From NCBI RefSeq assembly GCF_019977355.1, contig NZ_AP024655.1, forward strand, positions 2,790,001-2,854,000: a DNA stretch of 64,000 nt, given 5' to 3'. Below the pieces are notes generated by a model that saw only the letters and a list, made by a program, of their open reading frames with translations, searched no databases and had not been told where the DNA came from. Both the position numbers and the translations under genes were made by a program. This document shows, in pieces, positions 31,594-40,072 of the stretch. Position 1 is the stretch's first letter. Each line of letters opens with the position of its first letter. Origin of the DNA: Arthrobacter sp. NicSoilB8. GTDB lineage: Bacteria > Actinomycetota > Actinomycetes > Actinomycetales > Micrococcaceae.

Positions 31594-34163
31594 TCCCGGC
31601 TGCGATCGCGCGACGGGCACCCGGCAGGTCGCCCGGCACGGCGGGTCCGGCGTCGGTGGACCGCACTCACCACTCGCGTGCACAGCGCCCAGTAGGCCAC
31701 TCCCGCGCCAAGCGAGCCTGCCACGGCGAGCGCCGGGCTTACCCCGGCCAGCGGCGGGTAGACCAGCCAGTGGACCAGATACGCGTAGAGGGAGGCGCTG
31801 GCCAGCACCGTCGTGAGGCGGCGGAGGACCTTCGGAACCGGGATGCCGGGCAGCCAGATCAGCAGCAGAATTCCGGCCAGGAGCGTGACTTCCCGGCTGA
31901 CGTTCTCGAAAAATCCCGGAACGGTCAGGGCCGCAAGGGCTGAGACCAGGCAGCGCTGCCCCACAGTCCGCGCCTGCGCGATGGCCCAGCCCAGGGCGAA
32001 CAGCCAGAGGGCCGGCGCAGTATGCGGCACCCCGGGGTTCACCAACTCATAGCGGGTCAGCAGCCCGGCGCCGGTAAGCGCCAGCGGAAAGAGCAGCGGG
32101 AAGCGCCTCTCGGCGCGGTCCGCCCACGGAAGGGCCAGCAGCGCCGTCGTCCCCACCATGAGGTAGACGAGGATTTCGATGAACCAGAAGTGCCACTGGG
32201 TGGTCACCGCCTCGGGCCCGACGATCGCGTTGAGCAGCAGGATATTGGCGGGCGCATAGTTGTCGGTCACCAGGTAGGCGGCCGCGATGAACGCCATGCT
32301 CGGCACGACGATCCGCCCCAGGCTGGCCAGCTGCCGCCGCAGCCGCGGGAAGCGTTCCCCGGTGAGCTGGAAGCGGGCAAAGTTGTACCCGGCCACCGCC
32401 ATGAGCACGTGGGCGGTTCCCTGCCAGCTGAACAGGCCGACGTGGGTGCTGACAATCAGGACGATGGCCACAGCCCGCAGCACAATGCTGGTTTCGAGCG
32501 GCACGAAGAGCCGACGCGGCTTCCGGACCGGTGCCGGGCGGGGGCGCGGTTCCAGGTCCCGGACCGGCGTCACATGCCAGTCCGGCGGGAGATGGCCCAG
32601 CGCTTGTTCCAGCCTCACCGACGCAGCCACGTAGGACAGCGAGTCCCCGCCCAGGGAGACGAAGGTATCGCTGTCCGCGACGTCGGCGCACTCCAGGGCG
32701 TCCTCGAAGATCCTCCGGACGCTATCCAGGCGGTCCGATTCCGGCACGCCTGGTCCCCCTGCGGCGGCTTCCGCCGCGGGCACCGGTTCCCGCCGGGACA
32801 GGGCCAGGACAGCCTGGTAGTCCAGTTTTCCTGTGGCCAGGCGCGGGAGGTGCCCGACGGCGTGCACCTCGAGGGCCGCTCGCGGCAGTCCCATGCCCTG
32901 GGCGAGTACTTTGCCCAGCAGCTGTGCGTCCTGGTCGCCTTCAACGGCGACGACGACGCCGTCGTCCGTCCCCGCGCTGGCCGCCTGCACACCGAGATCC
33001 GCCAGGATCCGCTCCACCTGTCCAAGGTCGACCCGTAGCCCCACGATCTTGACGAACCGGCCGCGCCGGCCCACCACTTCGTAGACTCCCGCCGGGTGGT
33101 GCCTGGCGAGGTCACCGGTGCGGAGTTCGGTGACGGTCCGGCCCGCTGCGAGGTCCGCCGGACTCCCGGCATAGCCGAGCATGACGTTGGGGCCGGTGTA
33201 GACAAGTTCGCCGTGTTCCAGTCCCGGCACGGGGTCGATGCGGAACGAGCCGCCGGGCACGGGGATGCCCACGGCTCCCGGAACAGTGGCCGCGAGCTCC
33301 GGCGGGAGGTACGCCATCCGGGCCGTCGCCTCGGTCTGGCCGTACATCACGAAAAGTTCCCAGCCCTTGCGGCGGCCCAGCTCGGCGTAGCTTCTGACGG
33401 ACTCGGGTGCCATGCGCCCCCCGGCCTGGGTGACGTAGCGCAGGCTGGGCAACTCCATCTCCGCGAACCCCACCCGTTCGAGGAGCTCAAAGGTGTACGG
33501 AACGGCCGCCATGGCCGTGGCACCCCGGCGGCGGAAGAGCTCCCAGAAGCACGGATCAACCACGGAAAGGCCGGTGAGGACCAGCCCGGCACCGCGGAGC
33601 AGGTGGCTGTTGATCACGGACAGGCCGTAGCAGTAGGACATGGGCAGGGTGGTCGCCGCACGGTCGGTGGGGCCGATGTCCAGATACTCGGAGATCGACT
33701 CGGCATTGGACTGCAGGTTCTCGTGCGAGAGGCGGACGAGCTTGGGTGAGCCCGTGGATCCGGAGGTGCTGAGCAGGAGCGCCAGGTCCGGATGCAGCTC
33801 GTGCCGCGTGCCGGGCCGGCGTTCCTCAAGGACGGTTCCCCCGTTCCCGCACCGCACAATGACGTCGGGGTCGTAGGCGGCAACGAGGGCTTCCAAGGCC
33901 GCCGGTTTGTCCTCAGGCAGGAGGATCAGGGGGTGCCCGCCCGCCAGCGCCGCCAGATAGGCGACCAGCGAGTCGAGGTCGTTGGCTGCCGTCAGGGCGA
34001 CGAGGCGCCGCTCGCGGCCCAGCCGCAGGGCAAAGTCATCGACGCGCTCCGCCAGCTCCCTGTACGTCAGTGTCAGGGTGTCGGTGAGAATGGCCGGGCT
34101 GTCCCCGTAGCTCGCTAGATCGGCGGCAAAGGGCACCCGCATGAAATCAAGCTGCGTGGTCAC
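31536..34163 (-). CDS. Adenylation - carrier - membrane acyltransferase fusion enzyme, iron-regulated
   Basis: An 875-residue three-module protein. Residues about 1-455 are an AMP-forming adenylation domain with A3 LLLSTSGSTGSPKLVRLS, A5 VMYGQTEATARM, A7 RTGDLARH and the A10 lysine LATGK446LDY. Residues about 475-535 are a phosphopantetheine carrier (FVSLGGDS508). Residues about 555-850 are an acyltransferase-3 family membrane domain with ten or so helices and H574 near its start. The logic is to activate an acid or amino acid, load it on the carrier and pass it through the membrane domain to an acceptor. The GTG at 34163 is the longest supported start. An IdeR-like box lies 14 bp upstream, and the divergent neighbour is efeO. 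Confidence 0.85.
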   Translation of the reverse strand: MTTQLDFMRVPFAADLASYGDSPAILTDTLTLTYRELAERVDDFALRLGRERRLVALTAANDLDSLVAYLAALAGGHPLILLPEDKPAALEALVAAYDPDVIVRCGNGGTVLEERRPGTRHELHPDLALLLSTSGSTGSPKLVRLSHENLQSNAESISEYLDIGPTDRAATTLPMSYCYGLSVINSHLLRGAGLVLTGLSVVDPCFWELFRRRGATAMAAVPYTFELLERVGFAEMELPSLRYVTQAGGRMAPESVRSYAELGRRKGWELFVMYGQTEATARMAYLPPELAATVPGAVGIPVPGGSFRIDPVPGLEHGELVYTGPNVMLGYAGSPADLAAGRTVTELRTGDLARHHPAGVYEVVGRRGRFVKIVGLRVDLGQVERILADLGVQAASAGTDDGVVVAVEGDQDAQLLGKVLAQGMGLPRAALEVHAVGHLPRLATGKLDYQAVLALSRREPVPAAEAAAGGPGVPESDRLDSVRRIFEDALECADVADSDTFVSLGGDSLSYVAASVRLEQALGHLPPDWHVTPVRDLEPRPRPAPVRKPRRLFVPLETSIVLRAVAIVLIVSTHVGLFSWQGTAHVLMAVAGYNFARFQLTGERFPRLRRQLASLGRIVVPSMAFIAAAYLVTDNYAPANILLLNAIVGPEAVTTQWHFWFIEILVYLMVGTTALLALPWADRAERRFPLLFPLALTGAGLLTRYELVNPGVPHTAPALWLFALGWAIAQARTVGQRCLVSALAALTVPGFFENVSREVTLLAGILLLIWLPGIPVPKVLRRLTTVLASASLYAYLVHWLVYPPLAGVSPALAVAGSLGAGVAYWALCTRVVSAVHRRRTRRAGRPAGCPSRDRSRDQTRLLPRKERTSGSTERQ

Positions 34164-34176
34164 CCGGACGATGTTA

Positions 34177-34195
34177 TTAGATTAGGCTTACCTAA
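34177..34195 (-). promoter_or_regulatory. IdeR/DtxR-type iron box upstream of the fusion enzyme
   Basis: TTAGATTAGGCTTACCTAA matches the consensus TTAGGTTAGGCTAACCTAA at 17 of 19 positions. It lies 14 bp before the start of the minus-strand gene, where bound iron-loaded repressor would block RNA polymerase. The match is by eye. Confidence 0.8.
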
Positions 34196-34217
34196 ACAAA
34201 ATTACGGTACGAAATGT

Positions 34218-34271
34218 TTGCGTAATCCGCCTCGATGAGTATTCTCCTTACTTAGGTGTGGCTAAGTAAGG
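34218..34271 (+). promoter_or_regulatory. Promoter and palindromic operator of efeO-efeB
   Basis: A plausible -35 (TTGCGT, 34218-34223) and -10 (TATTCT, 34240-34245) are separated by 16 bp. A perfect 10-bp palindrome, CCTTACTTAG / CTAAGTAAGG with 6 bases between (34246-34271), begins directly after the -10. It contains TTAGGTGTGGCTAA, a weaker IdeR-like match than the box at 34177, and would be well placed for iron repression of the efe operon. Confidence 0.65.
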
Positions 34272-34319
34272 AATGACTCGGCTCCCCGGCCCCCGGGGCC
34301 CGGGCCTCGGGCGACACTG

Positions 34320-34462
34320 TCCCGCAGCCGCCCGCCTGTGCCCCTTCCGTTGTCCCTCCTCTATCACTGCCCCTCCACTCGCCCACACCACTGTCCCTTC
34401 ACCGTCCCTCCACTCCTCCACTCGCCCGCTCCGCCTGAACCCCGCCACCCCGCCGATCAAAG
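34320..34462 (+). other. C-rich, G-poor leader of the efe operon
   Basis: About 140 bp of untranslated leader are dominated by C and T with few G residues and contain repeated CCCTCCACTC-like elements. This composition is typical of Rho-loading (rut) sites, and could allow control of readthrough into efeO. No stable hairpin is visible. An open frame through it exists but has no homology. Confidence 0.5.
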
Positions 34463-34470
34463 GAAACACC

Positions 34471-35394
34471 ATGCCCGGATGCCCCCTGCCCAAGAACACT
34501 TCACGGCTGCGGAAAACGCTTGCCCTGGTTGCGGCGGCAGCCGCCGTTCCGCTGGCCCTGGCCGGCTGTGCGGGCAACGCCCAGACCCCGGGTGCGTCCG
34601 CCGGGCCGGTCCAGGTCACCGGCACGCAGACCGTTGACGCCGATCTTCAGGCTCTCGTGGACACCGGCACCCGGCGGTACGCCGCCTATGTGAAGGATCA
34701 GACCGATCAGCTGTTGAGCGGCACGAAGGCGTTCGCGGAGGCGTACGCTGCCGGGGACGCCGCCAAGGCCCGCGGGCTTTATGCTGCGACCCGCATGCAC
34801 TGGGAACGCATCGAGCCGGTCGCAGAATCGTTCGGGGATCTCGACCCCAAGCTCGATGCCCGCGAAGCCGACCTTGGGCCCGGCCAGGAGTGGACCGGCT
34901 GGCACCGGGCCGAAAAAGACCTGTTTCCGCCCTCCGGCTACACTCCCCTCACGACGGCGGAGCGCGCAGCGATTGCCACGCAGCTCGTGTCCGACACCCA
35001 GGACCTGGCCCGACGCACCCGCACCGTAGAGCTCTCCGCGGACAAGCTTGGCAACGGCGCCAAGGAACTCCTGGACGAAGTGGCCACCGGCAAGGTTACC
35101 GGGGAGGAAGAACTCTGGTCCCACACCGATCTCTGGGACTTCCAGGCCAATGTCGACGGCGCCCGGATCGCCTTCGAAAGCCTGTTGCCCGTTCTGCAGC
35201 GGAAGGACCCGGCCCTGGCCGACGTCCTCAAGGAAAAGTTCGCAGCCCTGCAAGCCGGACTCAAGAAGCACTCCGCCGGCGACGGCTTCGCCTACTACAA
35301 CGAACTCAGCCAGGCCGATATCCAGCAGCTCGCTTCCCTGGTCGACGCCCTGGGCGAGCCGCTCGCCAGGCTCACGTCGGCAGTAGCCCTGTGA
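34471..35394 (+). CDS. efeO: EfeO-type iron-uptake lipoprotein (M75 domain)
   Basis: A 307-residue lipoprotein: signal with lipobox LAGC (C33), then an M75/EfeO-type imelysin fold carrying the metal-binding HxxE motif H145RAE148 in WTGWHRAEKDLF. EfeO binds ferric or ferrous iron outside the membrane and works with EfeB and the permease EfeU. AAAGGAAA lies before the ATG at 34471, which is preferred over upstream frames that lack a signal. A cupredoxin domain, present in some longer EfeO proteins, is absent. The stop overlaps the efeB start by 4 bp (GTGA). Confidence 0.9.
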   Translation: MPGCPLPKNTSRLRKTLALVAAAAAVPLALAGCAGNAQTPGASAGPVQVTGTQTVDADLQALVDTGTRRYAAYVKDQTDQLLSGTKAFAEAYAAGDAAKARGLYAATRMHWERIEPVAESFGDLDPKLDAREADLGPGQEWTGWHRAEKDLFPPSGYTPLTTAERAAIATQLVSDTQDLARRTRTVELSADKLGNGAKELLDEVATGKVTGEEELWSHTDLWDFQANVDGARIAFESLLPVLQRKDPALADVLKEKFAALQAGLKKHSAGDGFAYYNELSQADIQQLASLVDALGEPLARLTSAVAL

Positions 35395-36758
35395 GCGGCT
35401 GCCCCTTCGGCGGCAGCCCCGGCCACACACCCGACGGCGGCTCCGCGGCTGTCCCCGGCACACCGGCGGCCGCCACCCCGGGGAAACGCCGGCTGTCCCG
35501 CCGTGGGCTGTTGTCCTTGGCAGGGGCGGGCGGCGCGGGCGCCGTCGCAGGCCTGGCAGCGGGCTTCCTGGACCGCGACGCCGTGGCGGCACAGGTTGCT
35601 CCGCTCGCGGCGCCCGGCGATGTCGTCCCTTTCCACGGTGACCGCCAGGCGGGAATCATCACACCGGCCCAGGACCGCCTTCACCTTGCAGCTTTTGACG
35701 TCGTCACCGAGGACCGGGCCGAACTCATCCGGCTCCTAAGGGACTGGACCGCTGCCGCCGAGGCCATGACGGCCGGGCGCGGCGCGGGCAGCACAGGCGC
35801 CGTCGACGGCCCCTCCGACGCCCCGCCCGAGGACACGGGAGAAACCCTGGATCTGGGGGCAGGGAAGCTCACCCTCACCATCGGGTTCGGACCGGGCCTG
35901 TTCGAGAAGGACGGCAAGACCCGCTTCGGTCTGGATGGACGCCGACCGGACGCCCTCATCGACCTGCCGCACTTCCCCGGCGATGATCTGCAGCCCGGGC
36001 GCACCGGCGGCGATCTCGTGGTCCAGGCCTGCGCCGACGACCCGCAGGTGGCAGTCCACGCCATCCGGAACCTGGCCCGCATCGGGTTCGGGCAGACGCG
36101 CGTCCGCTGGTCGCAGCTGGGCTTCGGCCGGACCTCCTCCACCTCGCGGTCCCAGACCACCCCGCGGAACCTCTTCGGTTTCAAGGACGGCACCAGCAAC
36201 CTTAAAGCCGAGGACACCGCCCTGCTGGACGAGCACGTGTGGGCCGGCCCCGGAACCCGGCCGGGAGAGGCCTGGATGGCCGGCGGCACCTATCTCGTGG
36301 CGCGCCGGATCCGGATGCACATCGAAATCTGGGACCGGACGTCGCTGCGTGAGCAGGAGGGCCTGATCGGCCGCACCAAGGGCGCGGGAGCCCCGCTCTC
36401 AGGTGGCGAGGAATTCACTGCCCCCGATTTTGAGATCAGGGGGCGCACCGGGGACCCGCTGATTCCGCTGGATGCCCACGTCCGGCTCGCGCACTCCAGC
36501 CGGAACGACGGCGTCAGGATGCTCCGGCGCGGCTACAACTACGCCGACGGCTCGGACGGGCTGGGACATCTCGACGCCGGCCTGTTCTTCATCGCCTTCG
36601 TCACCGATCCCAGGACCCACTACGTGCCGATGCAGCTGGCCATGGCCAAGGAGGACACGCTGGCCCTGGAGTATCTCAAACACACCGGCTCGGGCCTCTT
36701 TGCGGTTCCCCCGGGAACCGCGGCAGGAGGCTTCATCGGCGAAGGGCTCTTCGCATGA
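35391..36758 (+). CDS. efeB: EfeB deferrochelatase/Dyp-type peroxidase
   Basis: A 455-residue Tat-exported haem peroxidase. The twin-arginine signal is RLSRRGLLSLAG (R37, R38) and the DyP hallmark G263FKDGT carries the catalytic D266. EfeB oxidises ferrous iron or extracts iron from haem at the cell surface. The GTG start overlaps the efeO stop by 4 bp. The N-terminal 30 residues are Pro/Gly-rich before the signal, unusual but compatible with GTG as start. The permease gene efeU is not next to this pair. Confidence 0.93.
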   Translation: MSGCPFGGSPGHTPDGGSAAVPGTPAAATPGKRRLSRRGLLSLAGAGGAGAVAGLAAGFLDRDAVAAQVAPLAAPGDVVPFHGDRQAGIITPAQDRLHLAAFDVVTEDRAELIRLLRDWTAAAEAMTAGRGAGSTGAVDGPSDAPPEDTGETLDLGAGKLTLTIGFGPGLFEKDGKTRFGLDGRRPDALIDLPHFPGDDLQPGRTGGDLVVQACADDPQVAVHAIRNLARIGFGQTRVRWSQLGFGRTSSTSRSQTTPRNLFGFKDGTSNLKAEDTALLDEHVWAGPGTRPGEAWMAGGTYLVARRIRMHIEIWDRTSLREQEGLIGRTKGAGAPLSGGEEFTAPDFEIRGRTGDPLIPLDAHVRLAHSSRNDGVRMLRRGYNYADGSDGLGHLDAGLFFIAFVTDPRTHYVPMQLAMAKEDTLALEYLKHTGSGLFAVPPGTAAGGFIGEGLFA

Positions 36759-36836
36759 ATGCGGCCGGGGCCGCCGGGGCGGTGCTGCGGTAACTGCTGC
36801 CAGCGCCGGCCGGACCGGGTCGCGGAATATTTGGGG

Positions 36837-37121
36837 TTATCGGTGGGCGTAGGTGAGGCAGTCGGCGTTGTCAGCGCCCGGACCGACATGGACTTCGGAA
36901 GCCCGGCACATGAGGTGGTCGTTATGGGCGCATTCGGAGCGCTGGCAGGCCCCGACGTCGGCCAGGACCTTGGGCAGGCCGCCGTGGGTGCCGATGTCGA
37001 TGAACGTGGCGCAGGCAGCGTGGTCTTCGCTCCCACCGACCGTGATAGCGGCGGCGTTGCAGGCCGAATGGTCGTTGAAGGAACAGTTCGATACGCTGCA
37101 GTCCGCGACGTGCGTTGTCAT
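36837..37121 (-). CDS. DUF1540 protein with two Cys-rich repeats
   Basis: A 94-residue protein made of two DUF1540 modules, each with four cysteines (CSVSNCSFNDHSACNA and CQRSECAHNDHLMCRA are the first halves). The Cys spacing suggests small metal-binding (probably zinc) knuckles. The ATG at 37121 follows GGAAGG at a good distance. It is convergent with efeB. The function of the family is not established. Confidence 0.85.
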   Translation of the reverse strand: MTTHVADCSVSNCSFNDHSACNAAAITVGGSEDHAACATFIDIGTHGGLPKVLADVGACQRSECAHNDHLMCRASEVHVGPGADNADCLTYAHR

Positions 37122-37238
37122 GGCATGACCTTCCGGGTTGTCGGCCGCCCCGGCTGGGCAGCGCCCTCTGACCACGGTAGGCCAGCCCGTCCCGATCAAA
37201 AAGACCCAATAGTGTGCCCTAATGACCCGAGGGTGCGC

Positions 37239-37784
37239 TCACAACGTCGCGGCTCTGGCCGTTGAGTGCGGGAAAGTCCGGCTGTGGCGGTTCTCAGCCA
37301 CCGGAGGATCGAATCTGGTGTCCTCCAGGGTCGCCCCGTCGTGGAGCCAGCCGCGGTTGCTGTAAAAACTGATGGCCCGCTCGTTGTTCTTCGCCACCCA
37401 GAGAAACGCCCGGGCGTAGCCGAGGCCGATGAACTCTTGTTCGGCGGCGGCAAAAAGGACGGAGCCAACACCCTGCGCCCACCGGTCCGGGTGCACATTG
37501 ATCGCGTGGAGCTGGCCGCTTTCCGGATCCGAATCTCCGGCCGCTGGACCGAGAATCGCGAATCCCGCCACCTAGCTGCCGCGTTGGACCACGAGGTGAA
37601 CAGTCCCGTCCCTGGGCTCACGGATGTTGCGGCGCCAGGCGGATGCCGCGCGTCCGAGACCGTCAAGGTATTCATCGGTCATGACTCCGCGGTAAGTGGC
37701 CCGCCATGCCGCAACATGGACCTCGGCCAGCCGGGCAGCGTCGCCCTCGGCCGCTGGTCTGACGCTGATATCCACAGTGGTCAT
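37239..37784 (-). pseudogene. GNAT-family N-acetyltransferase with an internal stop codon
   Basis: From ATG 37784 the frame encodes a GNAT N-terminus (ISVRPAAEGDAARLAEVHVA, AWRATYRGVM, TVHLVVQRGS), meets TAG at 37572-37574, and continues in the same frame with VAGFAILGPAAG, the acetyl-CoA-binding HPDRWAQGVGSVLFAAAE and FYSNRGW. A single in-frame nonsense codon therefore splits an otherwise complete 181-codon gene. It could be a recent mutation, a sequencing error or, less likely, a readthrough site. Confidence 0.75.
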
Positions 37785-37909
37785 GATCCCGACCCTGTCA
37801 TGAGGTCCATGGGCCAACACTAGACTGCGGTCATAAGGAACTCTGCATTCCCAGCCCGCGCCAGTCTGGGCCGGCCCCGGTGCGCAGATTGGCCACGGGT
37901 TCCTCGGGC

Positions 37910-39235
37910 TCAGACCGAGCGGTACCGGAGTGAGCCGGGAATCTCTCCCCGGGTTCCCAGGCTTTCCCCGTAGGCGAACCGCGCCCACAGCGCCCGCAGC
38001 GCCCTGCCGTGGGCATTGATGTCGTCCCAGGTGGCGCCCGCGAGCAGTCCCGCGGCCTCCCACGTCTGTTGGTGGCCGAACAGCAGCGGCAGATCAACGG
38101 TGTGCGCGGCGCCGTAAAGGTTGCCGGGGGCCCGCCAGGACAGCACATAGCTGTGGGCCCGTCCGCCCGCGCGAACATGCCGCTTGGCAAATCGTCTGGC
38201 CGCTTTGCCGTACACCATGTCCGTGACCGCCCACGTGACTGCCCTGAGCACGGCGCCGCCGACCACCGGAATCCTCGCCACGCGGCTCAGGTGGGGGCTC
38301 CGCGGCAGGAACAGCCGGACTTCGTCCGCGGTATGACCGATCAGGATCTCGATCCCCGGGGCGGCAGCATTCCAGGCCTGGTCGACGTCGGACTCCTTGG
38401 GCAGGGGCGCATGCCCGTACTGGATCCCGAAGGGCATCGCAGCCATCAGTCCGAACTTCCGGGCCGCCTGGGCCACGTCTTCTTCAAGGGCGACGACGTC
38501 CATTGCCGGCGTCGCGTCGGAGACCGCCTCCGCGGCGGCCCCCATGGCGGCGCTCATCTTTTCCCGCCCGCGGGTAATGCCCAAAGGCGCACTTTGAATG
38601 ATGGCCCGCTGGAAGAGGGACGCCGCGTCCGGCGTCGCCATAAGGTGGGCGACGGCGTCGCCACCGGCCGATTGGCCGAACGCGGTGACCCTGCCCGGGT
38701 CACCGCCGAATGCTTCGATATTGCGCTGCACCCAGCGGAACGCCTCGATCTGGTCCAGCAGGCCCAGATTGGCGGGCCTGCCGGTACTCGTGGCCAGATA
38801 CCCGAAGAGACCCAGCCGGTACGTCACCGAGACCACGATCACGCGGGTCTCAGCAACGAGCGAGGCCGGGTCAAAGATCGCCAGGTCCCCCGATCCGGAC
38901 GTATAGGACCCGCCGTGCAGCCACACCATAACGGGCAGCCGCTCGCCGTCGTCGAGATCGGCCGGCAAGGTGATGGACAGCCGCTGGCAATCCTCGCTGC
39001 CCGGCAGTTCGCCGTACCGGGTGCCCAGCACGTCGTCCAGGAAGGGCACCGGCGCCTGCGGGCACGCCGGGGACAGCGTGGTTGCCGCCAGCACCTCGGT
39101 CCAGTCGGCTGCGGGCGCGGGCGGCTGGAACCGTTCCGCGGCGGCATACGGAATGCCGGTGGCACGCACGACGGCGCCGTCGCGCCATCCGCTGATCGGG
39201 CCACACGGCGGCCCGAAGGAAAGGTTCACAGTCAT
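37910..39235 (-). CDS. Type-B carboxylesterase family protein
   Basis: A 441-residue carboxylesterase. The oxyanion-hole sequence WLHGGSYTSGS precedes the nucleophile elbow FGQS189AGGDAV; the histidine of the triad is probably in GAAHTVDLPLLFG. Length is slightly short for the family. The ATG at 39235 follows the stop of the GntR gene closely, with 6 bp between them, so the two probably share a transcript and the esterase may belong to the same catabolic regulon. Substrate unknown. Confidence 0.87.
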   Translation of the reverse strand: MTVNLSFGPPCGPISGWRDGAVVRATGIPYAAAERFQPPAPAADWTEVLAATTLSPACPQAPVPFLDDVLGTRYGELPGSEDCQRLSITLPADLDDGERLPVMVWLHGGSYTSGSGDLAIFDPASLVAETRVIVVSVTYRLGLFGYLATSTGRPANLGLLDQIEAFRWVQRNIEAFGGDPGRVTAFGQSAGGDAVAHLMATPDAASLFQRAIIQSAPLGITRGREKMSAAMGAAAEAVSDATPAMDVVALEEDVAQAARKFGLMAAMPFGIQYGHAPLPKESDVDQAWNAAAPGIEILIGHTADEVRLFLPRSPHLSRVARIPVVGGAVLRAVTWAVTDMVYGKAARRFAKRHVRAGGRAHSYVLSWRAPGNLYGAAHTVDLPLLFGHQQTWEAAGLLAGATWDDINAHGRALRALWARFAYGESLGTRGEIPGSLRYRSV

Positions 39236-39241
39236 ACCGCT

Positions 39242-39949
39242 TCAGCCGTTTTTCAGGAGGGCCACATCGGAGACCAGGTCAATGTGTTCCAGCATCGCGG
39301 CCGCGGCGGCCTGGGAATCCCGGTCCCTGATCGCGTCGGCGATCTTGCGGTGGGAGGCGAGCGACTGTTCCGGCCGGCCGGGCTGACCGAGTGATTCGAG
39401 GCGCGTTTCCAGGACCATTCCGGCGATGAACGTCATCAGCTGGGCCAGGACGGCCGAATGTGCCGCGGCGGTCACCGCCTGGTGGAACAGCTCGTCGCCG
39501 CGGGCGCCCCGGTCTCCGGAGGCGACTTCCTCCGCCATCGCGGCGAGGGCCTGATCGATGGCATTCAGGTCCTGCTCGGTGCGCCGGGCCGCGGCGAGCT
39601 CGGCAAGCTTGACCTCTAGGGTGCTCCGCGCCTCGACGATTTCGGGCAGCCGGCTGCGGTGCTCGCGGAGGCCCTTGATCACGGACGGAACGTTGGGCCG
39701 GTAGACCAGCACCGCGCCCGTTCCGTGCTGGACGTCAATCACGCCAAGCACTTCCAGGGCCACCAGGGCCTGCGCCAGCGTTGCCCGCGAAACCCCCAGC
39801 CGCTCGGCGAGCTCCCGCTCGGCCGGCAGCGTGTCACCCGGCCCCAGCTCGGCGGACTCAATGAAGTCCATGATCTGCTCCACGAGCTGCTCGTACAGCC
39901 GGGGCCGCGAAACGCGGGAAATCTGATGCGTTGCCGCCTGCTTAGCCAT
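39242..39949 (-). CDS. GntR-family regulator (FadR/FCD subfamily)
   Basis: A 235-residue repressor with an N-terminal winged helix (about residues 15-80: LGPGDTLPAERELAERLGVS, RATLAQALVALEVLG) and a C-terminal FCD domain of six or seven helices that binds organic acids, often through a metal held by histidines. SD GGAAGGA precedes the ATG at 39949. It is divergent from the MatC-type carrier gene, with a strong palindrome in the 123-bp gap, so it likely controls that operon and itself. The position is like that of MatR in malonate systems. Confidence 0.88.
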   Translation of the reverse strand: MAKQAATHQISRVSRPRLYEQLVEQIMDFIESAELGPGDTLPAERELAERLGVSRATLAQALVALEVLGVIDVQHGTGAVLVYRPNVPSVIKGLREHRSRLPEIVEARSTLEVKLAELAAARRTEQDLNAIDQALAAMAEEVASGDRGARGDELFHQAVTAAAHSAVLAQLMTFIAGMVLETRLESLGQPGRPEQSLASHRKIADAIRDRDSQAAAAAMLEHIDLVSDVALLKNG

Positions 39950-40002
39950 GCGCGTCCTTCCAACCGGTCTTGACCCTAAGCCTACCGGAGAACTATTAAC
40001 AA

Positions 40003-40020
40003 AGACACCTAGTGTCTAGG
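40003..40020. promoter_or_regulatory. Probable GntR operator
   Basis: Two overlapping perfect dyads: AGACAC-CTA-GTGTCT (40003-40017) and CCTAG-TGT-CTAGG (40008-40020). They lie between the divergent GntR gene and the MatC-type carrier gene, the expected position for autoregulation. Assignment to the adjacent regulator is inferred. Confidence 0.65.
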
Positions 40021-40072
40021 AGGCTAGGCCACTAAGCCAGCCAGGCAATCACTTAGATCCGGAGGAACAACG

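Noticed and set aside
37572..37574. Programmed readthrough or selenocysteine-like recoding in the GNAT gene
   Set aside because: The codon is TAG, there is no recoding structure visible and the family has no need for a special residue here.
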